Assembly: GCA_037447655.1 (NCBI GenBank)
Contig: JBBHKE010002665.1
Location: 32,342-96,341, forward strand
DNA length: 64,000 bases
From: Zygnema cylindricum
Taxonomy: Eukaryota > Streptophyta > Zygnematophyceae > Zygnematales > Zygnemataceae
Reading direction: 5' to 3'
Part shown: piece by piece, positions 19,099-29,716 of the stretch
Numbering within the stretch: the first letter of the stretch is position 1
Layout of the letters: each line of letters begins with the position of its first letter
Program-made: the position numbers and the translations under genes
The notes under the pieces: model-generated
The model's input: only the letters and a program-made list of their open reading frames with translations
Database searches by the model: none
What the model was told of the DNA's origin: nothing

Positions 19099-20128
19099 AA
19101 GTCCTCAGAGTGGACAGCTTCCAAGAAGCCTCTAGGATAATCTTGACCCCTTTGTGTTTTAGCAAAAATAACTGCCGCCCTGGCAAACAAAAACCCTGAC
19201 TACCTTCACCCCTGTGAAGGGAAGACTCCCCTGAGTTGATAGCAAAAAGAATTTCTGAATTTGCTCCCATGAGCAGTAAGTTATGGAGGGTCAAAGTTGA
19301 CCTTTTGTACAGAAGCTCTCTGGGAGAGAGGGTCCTATCTTCTAATTTTTCTAAGTCCTATCTCTCTCACAGACTCTATCTACTGATGTACGGAACCAAT
19401 CAGATTTCAGTTCCGTACGTAAAAGTACAACTGCCGGTGTACTTTATGTACGGATATTGTACGATATGGCCTAAATGTCCACACGTGGAGTATCCGGATT
19501 CGCTCCTTAAATCCTCGGAGATGCCGCGCTCCAATGTTACATCGCCACGTGTCATCCGATGTGGCGCTGCCCACAAACCGCCGAATTCTCCTTCCGCGAT
19601 CTCGGTGCAATTTCCGGCCGTCCGATTTAAACTCGTTTTTGATCGTAGCCGTAATAAATACATGCGCGGTATTTGTTTCGCTTCCGAAATCAATGCGCGG
19701 TATTGATTTCATATCCGTACCGCAATTCGTACTTTTACAATTCCATATCTATGTGTCCCGTAAATAGTTATAGTTAAATGAATTATCCTACGTGTATCTG
19801 TATAAATAATTATCGTACTATATACTACGCATTAGTACCTCTAGACTTAACGGCTAAGGCTACCGGCTATCTCCTAGCTGTCGGCCGGCAGGTACCAGGA
19901 TCAAATCCTGCCGCCGGCATATACCTTTTAGTAATTAATCCGTAGACTAATATAAATTTCCCGTAAACCTGAGGATAGCTTAGGTAGCCATGGCTCTAGC
20001 TTCCTCTCCAATTTCTCAGTGACTGCGACAAGTTTGAGAGTTGGAGAGAGAAGTTAGAGGTAGACTGCCTCGGCTTCTTTGTTTCTATTTAGACCTAGAA
20101 AATACTTAAAAAACCATTAATTTCTACA
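19079..20128 (-). repeat. B 5' LTR
   Basis: 1050 bp, TG...CA, pair of 13677-14726. Its downstream edge encodes the first residues of gag. Confidence 0.95.
19833..19929 (+). other. tRNA-like Pol III cassette in B 5' LTR
   Basis: Same as 14431-14527, with one T-arm-side change (CTGCCG for CTGCAG); core 19897-19909, TTTT 19926-19929. Confidence 0.45.
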
Positions 20129-20161
20129 CTTGAGAGATCCGAAATCCATAAACCTGGTACC

Positions 20162-21022
20162 TCAGGGTCGGTGGGTCTTGAACGCCACAACCTTTCGAAG
20201 GTTAAACAACCGGTGATGGTGGAGATAGGGAGGTCGGAGATATTGAGGCTGACGGAAAGAAAGACTCCTCTTTAGGTGCGGGAGCGAACGTGCCCTTGTG
20301 GTCCCGATGATCAAATTGATGCACTCTCTTTGGCTCTGGTAACCCGTGTTGATTAATCCCTCCTCTGACTCGGGTCCGAGATGTTGCTCGCCCTTGGACG
20401 GTCTGCTGGTTGTAGTGTCTAGAGACGGGGTTGGCTGCTGGCGTGAAATTGATGGCATCCCTTGTTGCTCTCGGACTGAGGTTGAAGAGTCGCTCTCAGA
20501 TGAACTACATAGTATCTCAACAACACTTCCCACTGGGCGTACAATCTTGGCTCTATCGATTTTGGCTACCCGCTGGACGAACTCCTTCTTAACCTTGAAC
20601 TCATGGAGATTGTGAAGGGCTAAGATTTCTTTCCGACCTGGCCGGGTAAGGTTTGCCAATTTCTCTGGATCCATGAACATTTCAGCTGTTGAGGCCTTAG
20701 ATGTGGTATAGCGACCAATTTCGAAGAGGTGACTAGGGACCGCCTCCTTGTGGGCTAACCTCTTTCTACGTGATTTAAGAGATAATAGAGGTCTCTCCGC
20801 CTTCTCCGCGGCCCTTGCTCTGGCAGCTTCGAACAAAGTTGGGAAATTATCGGGGGAAAAGACGGGTGGAGGTGGAGGAGAGGATCTCTCCTCTGGCTGT
20901 TTCAGAGAAGTCTCAGTTGTGATAGCCGGATGCACCATTCCTTTAAGAAACTTCTCAATGTGCGACGGTGAGCCAAACGGGGCTGGTTCCTCGGGCAATT
21001 GTGACTTTTCTTCTTGGGCCAC
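20162..21022 (-). pseudogene. G1 gag N-terminal region
   Basis: Longest open piece of G1 gag (286 residues, MAQEEKSQLPEEPAPF...). It is basic, Ser/Pro-rich and without a named domain. The blocks DNFPTLFEAARARAAEKAE, LHNLHEFKVKKEFVQRVAK and IVRPVGSVVEILCSSSES are matched in G2 (ENYPSLAEAARVYVEE, LHELKVKKEVV, VVRPVGGVVKILSS), so they are conserved within the family. A longer in-frame lead-in (MGGGEVQDKDL, about 21092) is broken by stops. The last residues before 20162 are frameshifted. Confidence 0.6.
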
Positions 21023-22396
21023 TGCTTCTTACCTCTCCTACTCTTTTGATTTGACGCCCGAAAGATCCTTATCCTGAACTTCTCCTCCTCCCATAGCTGA
21101 CTAGGAAAAGAAGAGCTAAATCGTGTTATAAAAGTACTTCGCCTTGAGCCCCTATCCTCTTTAATCTAAAGAGATAGGTGGCTGTTTCAGTATTGTGACA
21201 GATTGATGAAAGTCTAACAAAGATTCTCTCAAAATCCACCATTTTAGTACAAAAGATTTTGGTAATCCACCCCGGAAGAAAACTGACTGAAGCCCCAAAA
21301 AGGACTACCAAAGAGAGAACCAAGACACTTTCTCTCAAAATAATGAAAAGACAAAATATAGATTTGGTGTTTCAGAATTAACAATATCACCTTGCCTTAG
21401 AAAAATAGAGAATAAAGGTAGAATGTGGATTGATAGCAAGCGAGCTCAACCTACCCCCAAAACGTAACGCTGACAACAAGAGGAGACGAAATCTCTCCTG
21501 AAGACACAAGAACATGTAAGGCCTCCTTTACTCCTCGGTTTTCGCAAACGTGAATCGGCAAGACCCTTCTCCGTTTCCAACAAACACCAGTCCCAAATCG
21601 CCCAAACAGGAAAGACAGTGCCAACCACCAAACCGGACTACGATTTCCACAAAAGACGGATGCAAAACCAAGATGCAAAAAGGGTCACAATCACATATAA
21701 AACAAAAGTCCCCCACAAGAAAGTGTGCTGGAATTTCTAGAGTTTTTCTCAGGAGACAGTAGTGAAACAACAACCTGTCTCTTTCGGCCCGAAGTGCCTT
21801 ATACAAGCAAAGTTTGTCCTACTGATAGTACCAAAGTCAAAGCAATACCAGGAGCCAATCAGCGGCAAGGAATTGGTATCGTACGGACATAAGACAAACC
21901 AGGTTGTACTACACTCAGGGCAAAAAGTTATGCGACTAGCTCCGGCTAGATTTGAAGCCAAATGTCATTATATGTTACACTTTTAAGAACAAAGTTCTGA
22001 AGGTACGTGAAACTCCTAACTTTGAATTAAGATAATACATGCTAAACCTGTCTAGTGGACCAAAACTAACCTCCTACAGATATCCAACAGCAAAATCTAC
22101 AAGATTATCCTAAAAGTTACGCAATGTTCCACAATGTAGCCCCCAAAGTGACAAGTGGAGACTGGTTCCATGTAACAGAAATGGTAATCTTAAAACGTAA
22201 TAACTCTGTCTTCCGACCTCTGTTAGGCGCGAAATAAAGTGCGTTCCGCTCACTTTGGAAAATAGAAGGATTTTGTGTGGCTGGGAACACTCTTTCCTCA
22301 CTACTCCGATGACCGTACAGGGGAGAAAGGGACCGGAAATCCATGGTAATATAAAGAAGTGCCGGTAAAGCCAACGAGCTTGACAAGTTTCTACCA
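21023..22396 (-). repeat. G1 5' leader and partial LTR
   Basis: The reverse complement aligns with the LTRs of G2 (22397-23340 and 40496-41946): for example TTTATATTACCATGGATTTCC and CTACATTGTGGAAC near 22120-22370, and the G2-like LTR end ACAATACTGAAA near 21210. The first 270 bp or so of the LTR are missing at 22396, where G2 begins in the opposite direction. Confidence 0.65.
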
Positions 22397-23340
22397 GCAT
22401 CTTTGGGGGGGTACATTGTAGATAGCCACGTAATTTTTGGGGTTTGCATCTAGATTAAGCTGTTAGACGTCAGTTGGAATTTAGTTTAGGCACTGTTGAC
22501 CTTTGGTCCATTAACTACATTAGGTCAAAGTATGGCAAGTTAGTGTCCTTTTCAAGACTTTGTCTTGTAATAGTGGACCAAATAATTACTTCCGACCGCG
22601 GATCTAGCCGCAGTCTGGAGCAGAACCTTTTGCCACGAGTTTAGTATACATTATTTTGTCTTGTGTCGGTTCCCTTACACTTGCATGCCGCTCAATAATT
22701 TATAGCGTAGCTTTGACTTTTGGACTTGCAATTTTACAAACTTTGATGTTTAAGGCGCTTGGGGTCGAACAAGACAAGTTGCTTTTCTGTACTCTCACCT
22801 GTGAAAACTCTTAGAAATTCCAACAAACCTTCTTTTGGAGAATCTTTGATTTGTTTGACTCTATTGCCATCTTGGTTTTGGATATGTCTTTTGTGGGAAT
22901 CACAATCCCGGTGGGTAGTTGGCACTATTTTATTTTTCGGTGATTTTTGGACTTTTTGCTGTTTGAAACCGAGAAGAGTTTAGCCGGTGCCGAGACGTGG
23001 ACACCGGAGGTTGAAGGAGCACCATATCTATTTACAATGCTATTGGGAGAGGGATCGCCTTTCTCTCGTTGTCATCGTTTATTGTTGGGGTATGTTAAGC
23101 TTTCTTCGCTATATTTCACATTCTCTTTCTTTTATTCTCTTTTCTAGGACAAGGTGATATTGTTAAATCTAGAATGCTAATCCTGTTACCTAAATAGTTC
23201 TACGTGGTAGTGCATTTGTGTCTTCATGTGGAGTTCTCTTTGCTTTGGAGTGAACCTCTCGGAGTAGACTAAAACCCCTTGGATCAAGATAGTGGGTTTA
23301 CAGAGAACATGTGCGATCGACTTCTCGTAAAGGAAACACA
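22397..23340 (+). repeat. G2 5' LTR (5'-truncated)
   Basis: Matches 41010-41946 of the 3' LTR (GTGGACCAAATAATTACTTCC, TCTAGCCGCAGTC and GACAAGGTGATATTGTTAAA in both). The first 0.5 kb of the LTR is absent at the head-to-head junction. The 3' edge is near AGGAAACACA at 23340; I could not identify a convincing primer site after it. Confidence 0.65.
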
Positions 23341-23516
23341 ATACTGAAATGCCACCTGTCCACTCGAATTGGAGGGGATAAGAGCTTTGACTTTGTACGC
23401 TCTCTTTTTGGAAGTGAGCTCTAGTTACATTCATTAAATTTTTGCTCATTACCTGTGACATCATGGGGGAATGAGAGACTCCGGATAATGGATCCGATAA
23501 GTAGGGTCAAGAGGAG

Positions 23517-24464
23517 ATGCCCGTACAAGAGGAGAAGTCTCAGGGGACCAAGGAGTATGAACCCATGGAGTTTGTCTTAGATTCTCTTACCAAGGAACCG
23601 GCTGTTGCTTCTTCCCCTCCTCTTCCTCCAAGGTTAACTCCCGAAAATTATCCTTCCTTGGCGGAGGCTGCTAGGGTTTATGTCGAGGAAAGGAAAGAAG
23701 CCCGAGCTCAGGCCCAAGAAAGGAACCGAGTGTCTCGCGGTGCTCGGCCAAAGCGGTAGGCGCAGAGGGAGCCCCATTTGGGTCTTCTTGTGGATGTCGG
23801 GCTTCACACCAAATCCAAGATTCCCTGAGCTGAGATCCAAATAGACAGCGCGATTTTGAAGAATCCTCGTCGTCCAGATCGTAAGGAGTTCCTTGCACTT
23901 CATGACCTCCATGAGCTGAAGGTGAAGAAGGAGGTTGTGTAGAGAGTGGCTTGGACTAATCGAGTTAGGGTGGTTAGACCCGTGGGAGGGGTGGTGAAGA
24001 TTTTGAGCAGTTATTTGGAGAGCAGCTCTTCACAGTCGGTGCCGGACCGGTCACAAAGAGTTCCCTATTCTCGCCCTCCTCCCTCTTACTCTCAGGAAAC
24101 CACAGCCAGTAAACCGTCCCAAGGGCGGACCTCCTCGAGGCCTCGTAGAGGAGAAGGGGTTAGCAAGAGGGAAGCTCGAGATACCTTGAAGGGAAAGAGG
24201 TTTGACCACAGGGACAGCAAGGGGAGATTCACACCTCTTCCCAAGGAGGAGAAGTCCCCAACTCTTGTGTCCGCCTCCACAGAGAGATCTTTTCCTACAA
24301 CAACTTATGTCCGCCCTACCGAAGGGCTATGGCTATCCAAACCAACTAATCCAGAGGTTCCGGGTACGGGCCCAGAGGATTTGTTCGAGGGAGGGTGGCG
24401 GACCAGACGTGATGATCCCGAAATTCTAGGGATGGAGATAGCGGATCTTACCAAAAATTGTTGA
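23517..24464 (+). pseudogene. G2 gag N-terminal region
   Basis: Two open pieces (23517-23759 and 23946-24464) joined by a frameshifted stretch. Blocks match G1: EEKSQ, ENYPSLAEAARVYVEE and VVRPVGGVVKILSS, then a Ser/Pro/Arg-rich region with many basic residues. No known domain. It precedes the helical block at 24481. Confidence 0.55.
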
Positions 24465-24480
24465 AAAGGCCAAGGAAATA

Positions 24481-24687
24481 GTGGAAGTTCTTAAATCTCA
24501 AGGCAAGGCTACAGCGGGGGCTGGACCCTTCACGGTGGATCGGGAAGCCTTAGAGGTAGAAAGGCGGAAGCTATGGGAACAGGAGTTGGATCTTATTCGG
24601 GAAGCTAGGCGTATATCTAGTGGGATTCTCTGCGGGCAGATTGCTCCTACATTAAGTACCGAGCCGCATCCTGACGCCCTAGCTTAG
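24481..24687 (+). pseudogene. G2 gag helical segment
   Basis: 68 residues, a Glu/Arg-rich amphipathic helix (VDREALEVERRKLWEQELDL), probably a coiled coil for gag multimerisation. G1 has the equivalent twice because of its duplication. Confidence 0.45.
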
Positions 24688-24855
24688 GGGAATTCTCCTC
24701 TTCGCGAAGCACCCGTCCAAGGTTCCTTCCTCTTATACCAGCCAAAGCCTCCTCTTCAAGGGAAGGGAAGAAACATTGACCTAACATGAAGATTTGGGTG
24801 GAGATTTACCTCTGATCTGTTTCTCTTCCACTGAAGAACTATCTTTGTATCAGAA

Positions 24856-25557
24856 GTGGAGGTTGCTTTCCGTGGTGGCTTTGGTGGAGTTCACGACAGC
24901 GAGAGGATTCACATTCCTTTGAGCCCGTCAACACCACTTTCACCAACTCCCGGAAGATCTTCTCCTCCTCTATCATCTCACATTCCCGGTCTTATAACCG
25001 AGTTGGGGGAGGTTCTCGCCCCCTCTCCCTCTTCATCCTTTTCTCTCGCTGCGGCTGTTCGAAGGTCACTAGATCCGTCTGTCTTACCCTACAAACACCA
25101 CGTTTACTCACCACCTCAACAGTGTTCCCCATTCTCCAGCTCAAGAACTCCCCCTCTCGAGTCCTCCTAAAGGCGATGAAGGAGACAGACACCATTCAGG
25201 AGATAGACATCTTCTCCTCAAAACCCCCAGTCGTCCTCTTCTCCACCACCACAGATTCCCCAAGGACCTTCTTTGAACGAACCTCGCCTCCTTATCCCAT
25301 TGGTGGAGCAAGTTCTTAGGGAAGAACAATACTCTTCTGGATATAGAGGAGTAGTGGGGAACATCATTCCTCGAACTATATATTCAAGTGTAGATACTTC
25401 CTCTTTGGGAGGGGGATCCTCACCTTTAAGGGTAGCACCTCCTACCAGAGGAGGAGACAGTTTCGTACCTGAGGAAAAGGACGCCAAAGTAATCTCGCTT
25501 GTGCAGTTTGTCAGTCCTACGGTGCCTTTATCTTCCTATTTCTCCAATCCTGCTTAA
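24856..25557 (+). pseudogene. G2 gag Pro/Ser-rich region
   Basis: Open pieces 24856-25170 and 25273-25557 in different frames, rich in Pro and Ser (IHIPLSPSTPLSPTPG). Corresponds to G1 3470-3896 and 5531-5855. Low complexity; no function can be read. Confidence 0.42.
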
Positions 25558-25569
25558 GAAGAAAAAGAG

Positions 25570-25875
25570 ATGGGGGACATCTGGATCTTTAAGGGAGATA
25601 GCTCGGGGATGGCATTCTCCGATTTCGAATTGTTGTGGAAATCATTAACCCAATGTGATATCAATAAATACAAGGGAAGAGTCATTTTGGAGGACTTTGA
25701 AACAACCCTCTTCACCATGATGGTCAAGTACCTTTCTGGAAAGGTGTTGGCGGATTACAAAGAGCGTCAACCTCTTTTGATGGCCCCTAGCATCAAAATC
25801 TCGGATCAATTGCTTTTTGGCGTAGCTGCCGAGGAGGCTAACTTGACGCCTGTCCCTTGTGATGGCTACATCTAG
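25570..25875 (+). pseudogene. G2 gag capsid-like block
   Basis: MAFSDFELLWKSLTQCDIN ... LADYKERQPLLMAPSIKISD, strongly matching G1 3430-3026. It stops at TAG 25873-25875; the rest of the domain seen in G1 is missing here. Confidence 0.55.
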
Positions 25876-26163
25876 AGACATGTAACCATGAAACTCTGAG
25901 AAACAAGGTCCACAATTGATCTTACGAGGGGCTACCGTACTATGGCCCGGATTTGTCGTTTATTCGCGTAGACCTTTGATAATTGGACGGCGGAAAAGGA
26001 GAGCGAAATTAACCCTCCTAGGACATTTCGTTGGTGGCAATAAAATTGTAAAATCACTTTGTCCATAGTGAGACGCGAGTGGTACAAAGTAGAAATTTTC
26101 TTGAGTTGCCGGGGAGACTTCATTGATTGAGGAGGAATAAGCTGACTTGAAGCTTGAAGCTTA
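25876..26163. other. Unassigned insert in G2 gag
   Basis: G1 has continuous gag at the equivalent place (about 3100-2600), but here the sequence is unrelated until 26600. No frame, LTR edge or target duplication could be assigned to this part. Confidence 0.3.
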
Positions 26164-26598
26164 TGTTAGATTTCCTGAAATGGATTCACATGTCCACACT
26201 TCAAAATTGAGCCGGCGGGGTTGAACACAGGACCTTTCGCCCACCGCGAACTACCATCGCCACCATTTCGATGTTGGCCCGGCGGCATCTTATTTATTAG
26301 TGCTCGGTATGGATATTTCCATATCTACCCGTGGGACCCGCTTCCGTGGCCAATCCCCCCCCTCCGCGGAAGCCCGTCAAACCATCCGATCCCGCTCGTA
26401 CCATGTTAGATTTCAGAAATCCGGATTCTGCATGTCCCACACTAAAATTAGTACCGGATTGAACACGGGACCTTTTCCCTCTCATAACGCATGCATTGAT
26501 GTGAAATTTGGCCCGGTCGTCACCCATTTATTACGGCTACCGAGTATGGATATTTCCAGCCCTACCCCGTACGACGCCACGTGCAATCCAACAGCTTA
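26164..26598. repeat. Two-unit direct repeat, period about 240 bp
   Basis: Both units begin TGTTAGATTTC (26164 and 26404) and share blocks such as TTGAACAC(A/G)GGACCTTT and GTATGGATATTTCCA. The TG start suggests two degenerate small LTRs or a tandem duplicate of one. It displaced part of G2 gag. Confidence 0.5.
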
Positions 26599-26599
26599 A

Positions 26600-27110
26600 G
26601 GGGAAGCAAGTAGCAAAGAGCGGGTCAAAACTAGCAATGGGAGCAGATGAGCGAGTGTTCTTTTACAATTGTATGAATTGTCACTAACCAGGCCATAGGC
26701 GGAAGCACTGCAGCCGAAAATTGAAACCGGAGCTAGCACTAAAGCAGAAGGAATGGGAAAAAGAACGTGCAGAGAGGACCCGAAAGTAGCAAGAACGGCT
26801 CAAATGAGAGGGGGGGTGGGAGAAAACACCGGTAACCAAGGATACTTACCGCCCAAAGCCCCGGAGCGAAACCTCTAAGATATCCCAATCTTAGTTGCGA
26901 CAAATCAAACTTCCAAAGTTTGATGAGGCTCAAATCTCCAACGAGATCCTGATTAAATATACCACCAAGGGCGTTAAGTATGAAGCTTATGGTTTTCTTG
27001 GCCACAAGGAATGGCAATGTTTCCGGAAGAACGAAGTTCCTAAGGAAATGATGAAATTTGCTTTGTTTACTGGAGAGGGGGAAATGGCTATTAACCCCCT
27101 CCCACTTTAA
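26600..27110 (+). pseudogene. G2 gag nucleocapsid, two zinc knuckles
   Basis: From about 26645 the frame gives ADERVFFYNCMNCH-stop-PGHRRKHC, a CX2CX4HX4C knuckle with all four ligands but one nonsense codon. It is followed by a Lys/Glu helix and then KYEAYGFLGHKEWQC, a second knuckle that kept His and the last Cys while two Cys became Tyr. The open piece 26895-27110 carries the second knuckle and a C-terminal tail. Binds the RNA genome in retroelements generally. Confidence 0.6.
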
Positions 27111-27560
27111 CTTCTTTACCCTTGGGGGCACCAAGTTCCGTCCCCGCCGGAGAGACGTTAGCGGGCATCGGTTGCTCCGACAAGGCTTTTGCCGGAAATC
27201 ATCATACAGCAATAGAGTCAGCAAACTAGCCGCAATGGCTGTAGAGTTAGCTGCCTCCGCTTGAAGTCTTATTCTCAAGATGCTCTCTTAGTGCAAAGCA
27301 TAATGACTCCAAAAGCAAAAACATGAGTTGATACAGTCAGCGTAACTTGAGCTTCAAGCACAGTGAATGCCAACGATGACGACTTATTGGGTTAGGATTT
27401 GGAACCCCCAAATGCCCACCATGCCCAAACTTTCCTGTCCGGAGCTTGGAATGTTAGGGTGGGAGAGAGTCGCTGCCAACTCCGCAATTTCACCTCGATG
27501 CAAAGACAAGACAGGCAGAAAATGGGTTAGAGGGATCACAACCGAAAAACTACAGGGCGT

Positions 27561-28610
27561 TTGTCATTTACTCTCAAGGCAGTAATACTGTACATCAACA
27601 TTGGCCAAGGAATCAAATCCAATCACCCACCATCTCTTCCTTCCAAACCTAAATTGCCTTCCGGTTTTGAAAATTACCAGAATGAGAAACAACAGCAAGA
27701 GAAGGAGTCACTGGAAGAAGAAAAGAAAGATAATCACGACTGGTTTGAAAAATATATGGCAAAATGCTCGGAGAATGACACTCCCCAAACACTTCTAGTC
27801 GCAGAATCCGGCTCCGAGAGTGAGAAAGAAGAACAAAATCAAGATCCGCAGCAACCGAACTCATCCCCATCTTCACCGAAAGCAACCATTCTTTCCTCTA
27901 AACCGGTTGATATGCTAGTCCGGCACCTCATGCCATTTGCCCTCACAGACGTGAAGACTCTAGCATCCTCCCACAACCTGTCTGAAGAAATCCTCATTGA
28001 GGCATTGGGAGAAGAAATCCACTCTAGAAAAGGGAGGGTTGACAGGGTATCCTCGCCAATGGCAGGCTTTTTGTCCACAAACCCGGAAACACTTTTAGTG
28101 GATAGGGACTACAATGCCTTATGGGCTTTTATACTGAACCGAATAGGAAACTTCAAGCTCAGCGCGTACAGGGGATACCATGACGCTGTGGTCGACACCG
28201 AAGAGCTCCCTAATCTCATCACCACCTCTGCTTTTAAAAAAATGCCCGAGGAAATCCGGCCTGAAATCTGCCCAAGCAATATCTACTTAAGCACTGTAAG
28301 CAGCGGCAATCAACTAGTCCATGGAATAATCAAGGCCATGGAAATCAAGTTTTCTGATGACACACGCCAACGGGTGAAAATTGAGCTTCTCTTCTGTGTG
28401 GTGGATGGGACCCAATTCGAAATTCTGTTGGGAATGGCCACTTGGACCCGGCTCAATATGAGTTTGAGCATATGGAAGGAACAATGTACCGTTCGAGACC
28501 CCGGAAATCCGGAACGAACCACAGTGGTGGTTCCTTTAGATTTAAGGAACCGAATAAGACAAATGTCCCAGTGTTTGGTTGCTACCCAGTGTACACTACA
28601 TCATCTTTGA
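27561..28610 (+). pseudogene. G2 linker and retropepsin-like protease
   Basis: 350 residues open. Residues 1-130 are an acidic Glu/Gln/Ser-rich linker. Residues 115-175 include VDMLVRHLMPFALTDVKTLA, conserved with G1. The protease-like part has AVVDTEELPNLI with Asp-Thr-Glu at 28194-28202, then FCVVDGTQFEILLGM, the flap/ILG strand of retropepsins. The usual third residue of the active-site triad is Gly. The frame is lost near 28610, just before the methyltransferase; there may have been one polyprotein. Confidence 0.68.
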
Positions 28611-28702
28611 CGGAACTATTTGGTAGTTCTACCGATCTCGCCAGAGAAATCTAAGAAATCCCAATTTCCAAGCGGTGGGAAAAAGAATATAAGAATAGAT
28701 TA

Positions 28703-29716
28703 TTGCAGGTAGCAAAACTCTGGCGGGGAGTGGATAAGGCGATTTCAGCCTTATCATTAAAAGAAGTCGTTTCTACACCATTTTCTAATGCTTCCAAACA
28801 CAAGTTTGATAACGAGGAGTTCAATCGACAAGTGGTGTCATTGGCAGTCTCCGATTCCGGACTGCGTATTTTATCTTTATTTTCAGGAGTTAGTTCCGAT
28901 TTGGAAGCGGTTTTGAAAACATGATACTAGGTGGAGTCATACGCAACCATGGAAATATTACCCGAGCCTTCAGCTGTCAGCAAACACCGCCTCCACCAAT
29001 TTCATCACCTATATCCTCAACAGCTACTGGTGACCTCCTTTTCCAAAGCTCACAGGAGCCTTCCCCAAATGTAGAAAACATCATGGCGACCGATCTAACC
29101 AATTTTGGAAAAGTGGATTTGGTGTCGGCAGGCTGGCCTTGTCAAGGATACTCCCTCGCGGGACAAAGGAAAGGGCATCAAGAGCGCAGAAGTGGAACAT
29201 TTTACCGGATGATTAAATTAATCAAGTGGCTTCAACAGCTACAAGACACACCGATGCGGTTCTTTTTGGAAAATGTCCACCCAGGTGATGATAGAAGAAA
29301 ACAAGTTGCAGACAGCTGGAATCATGTAACCCGGATTTTAGGAGCTCCCTTGGTTTTTGACGCCCCACAGATTGGATCCCATGCACACAGAGTAAGGGCA
29401 TATTGGAAAAATATGATCGCGCTTCTAGTACTCCAACGACTGCTGGACACACAAATTCCCGACCCCCTGAATTCGGTGAAGCAAATACTTAGGGAAGGCA
29501 AAATGGCCACCTTGTGACGCGACCAAACTACTCTCCTTTCTTTTGGTGTAATAAACCGGGATTACTACGAAAAATACTCCTGATTTTGGCTTCTTTCCCT
29601 AACAGACACGCTTATCAGAAAGTAGTAGCGGGAATGATTTTTGACAGTAAGGCGGGGATTTGGGCAGCACCAACAATTGCAAAACGAGAAGAAGCAATGG
29701 GATTTCATAAAGGCAC
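28703..29716 (+). pseudogene. G2 cytosine-5 DNA methyltransferase, motifs I-VIII
   Basis: Motif I, ILSLFSGVSSDLEAV, at about 28866-28911 (S-adenosylmethionine binding). Motif II region, MEILPEP. Motif IV, GWPCQGYSLAG, with catalytic Pro-Cys-Gln at 29137-29145. Motif VI, RFFLENV (29257-29277). Motif VIII, QIGSHAHRVRAYW (29368-29406). The segment after 29518 continues in another frame toward motif IX (EEAMGFHKGT). Stops at 28922-28924 and just after, plus two frame changes, make it a pseudogene. The PCQ tripeptide separates it from plant DRM/DNMT3 enzymes, which have PCN. It would methylate cytosine in DNA. Copia A1 inserted at 29717 cuts it. Confidence 0.88.

Larger units (their letters stand above)
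13677..20128 (-). mobile_element. B: full-length, young Ty1/copia element
   Basis: 6452 bp with two 1050-bp LTRs (13677-14726 and 19079-20128) that differ at only about ten positions by eye, perfect target duplication CTTGA (13672-13676 and 20129-20133), a primer site against the 5' LTR and a polypurine tract against the 3' LTR. One continuous frame runs from 19098 to 14740 with only two internal stops, both TAG. It is the youngest insertion in the window and sits in duplication unit 2 of G1. Confidence 0.95.
1..22396 (-). mobile_element. G1: degenerate Ty3/gypsy element with DNMT (truncated by window start)
   Basis: Read on the minus strand this holds, in order, a partial LTR and leader (22396-21023), gag N-terminus (21022-20162), further gag blocks (13671-13002, 6513-5531, 3896-3026), zinc knuckles (2563-2068), protease (1452-715) and the first part of a cytosine methyltransferase (about 420-1). 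The order matches the plus-strand copy G2 block for block. The element is interrupted by copia A2 and B, two solo LTRs and a 1.2-kb tandem duplication. Reading frames are broken throughout, so it is dead. RT and integrase would lie outside the window. Assignment to gypsy comes from G2, whose RT precedes its integrase. Confidence 0.8.

Noticed and set aside
21446-21986. Overlapping open frames on both strands
   Set aside because: They fall in the G1 LTR, which aligns with the G2 LTRs; no coding signal.
23186-23464. Minus-strand frame of 92 residues at the G2 LTR edge
   Set aside because: It runs across the LTR end opposite to all G coding blocks and has no counterpart in G1.
28703-29517. DNMT as a host gene in which retroelements inserted
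   Set aside because: G1 carries the same domain at the same place after the protease, and RT follows on the same strand; host origin of the locus is much less likely.
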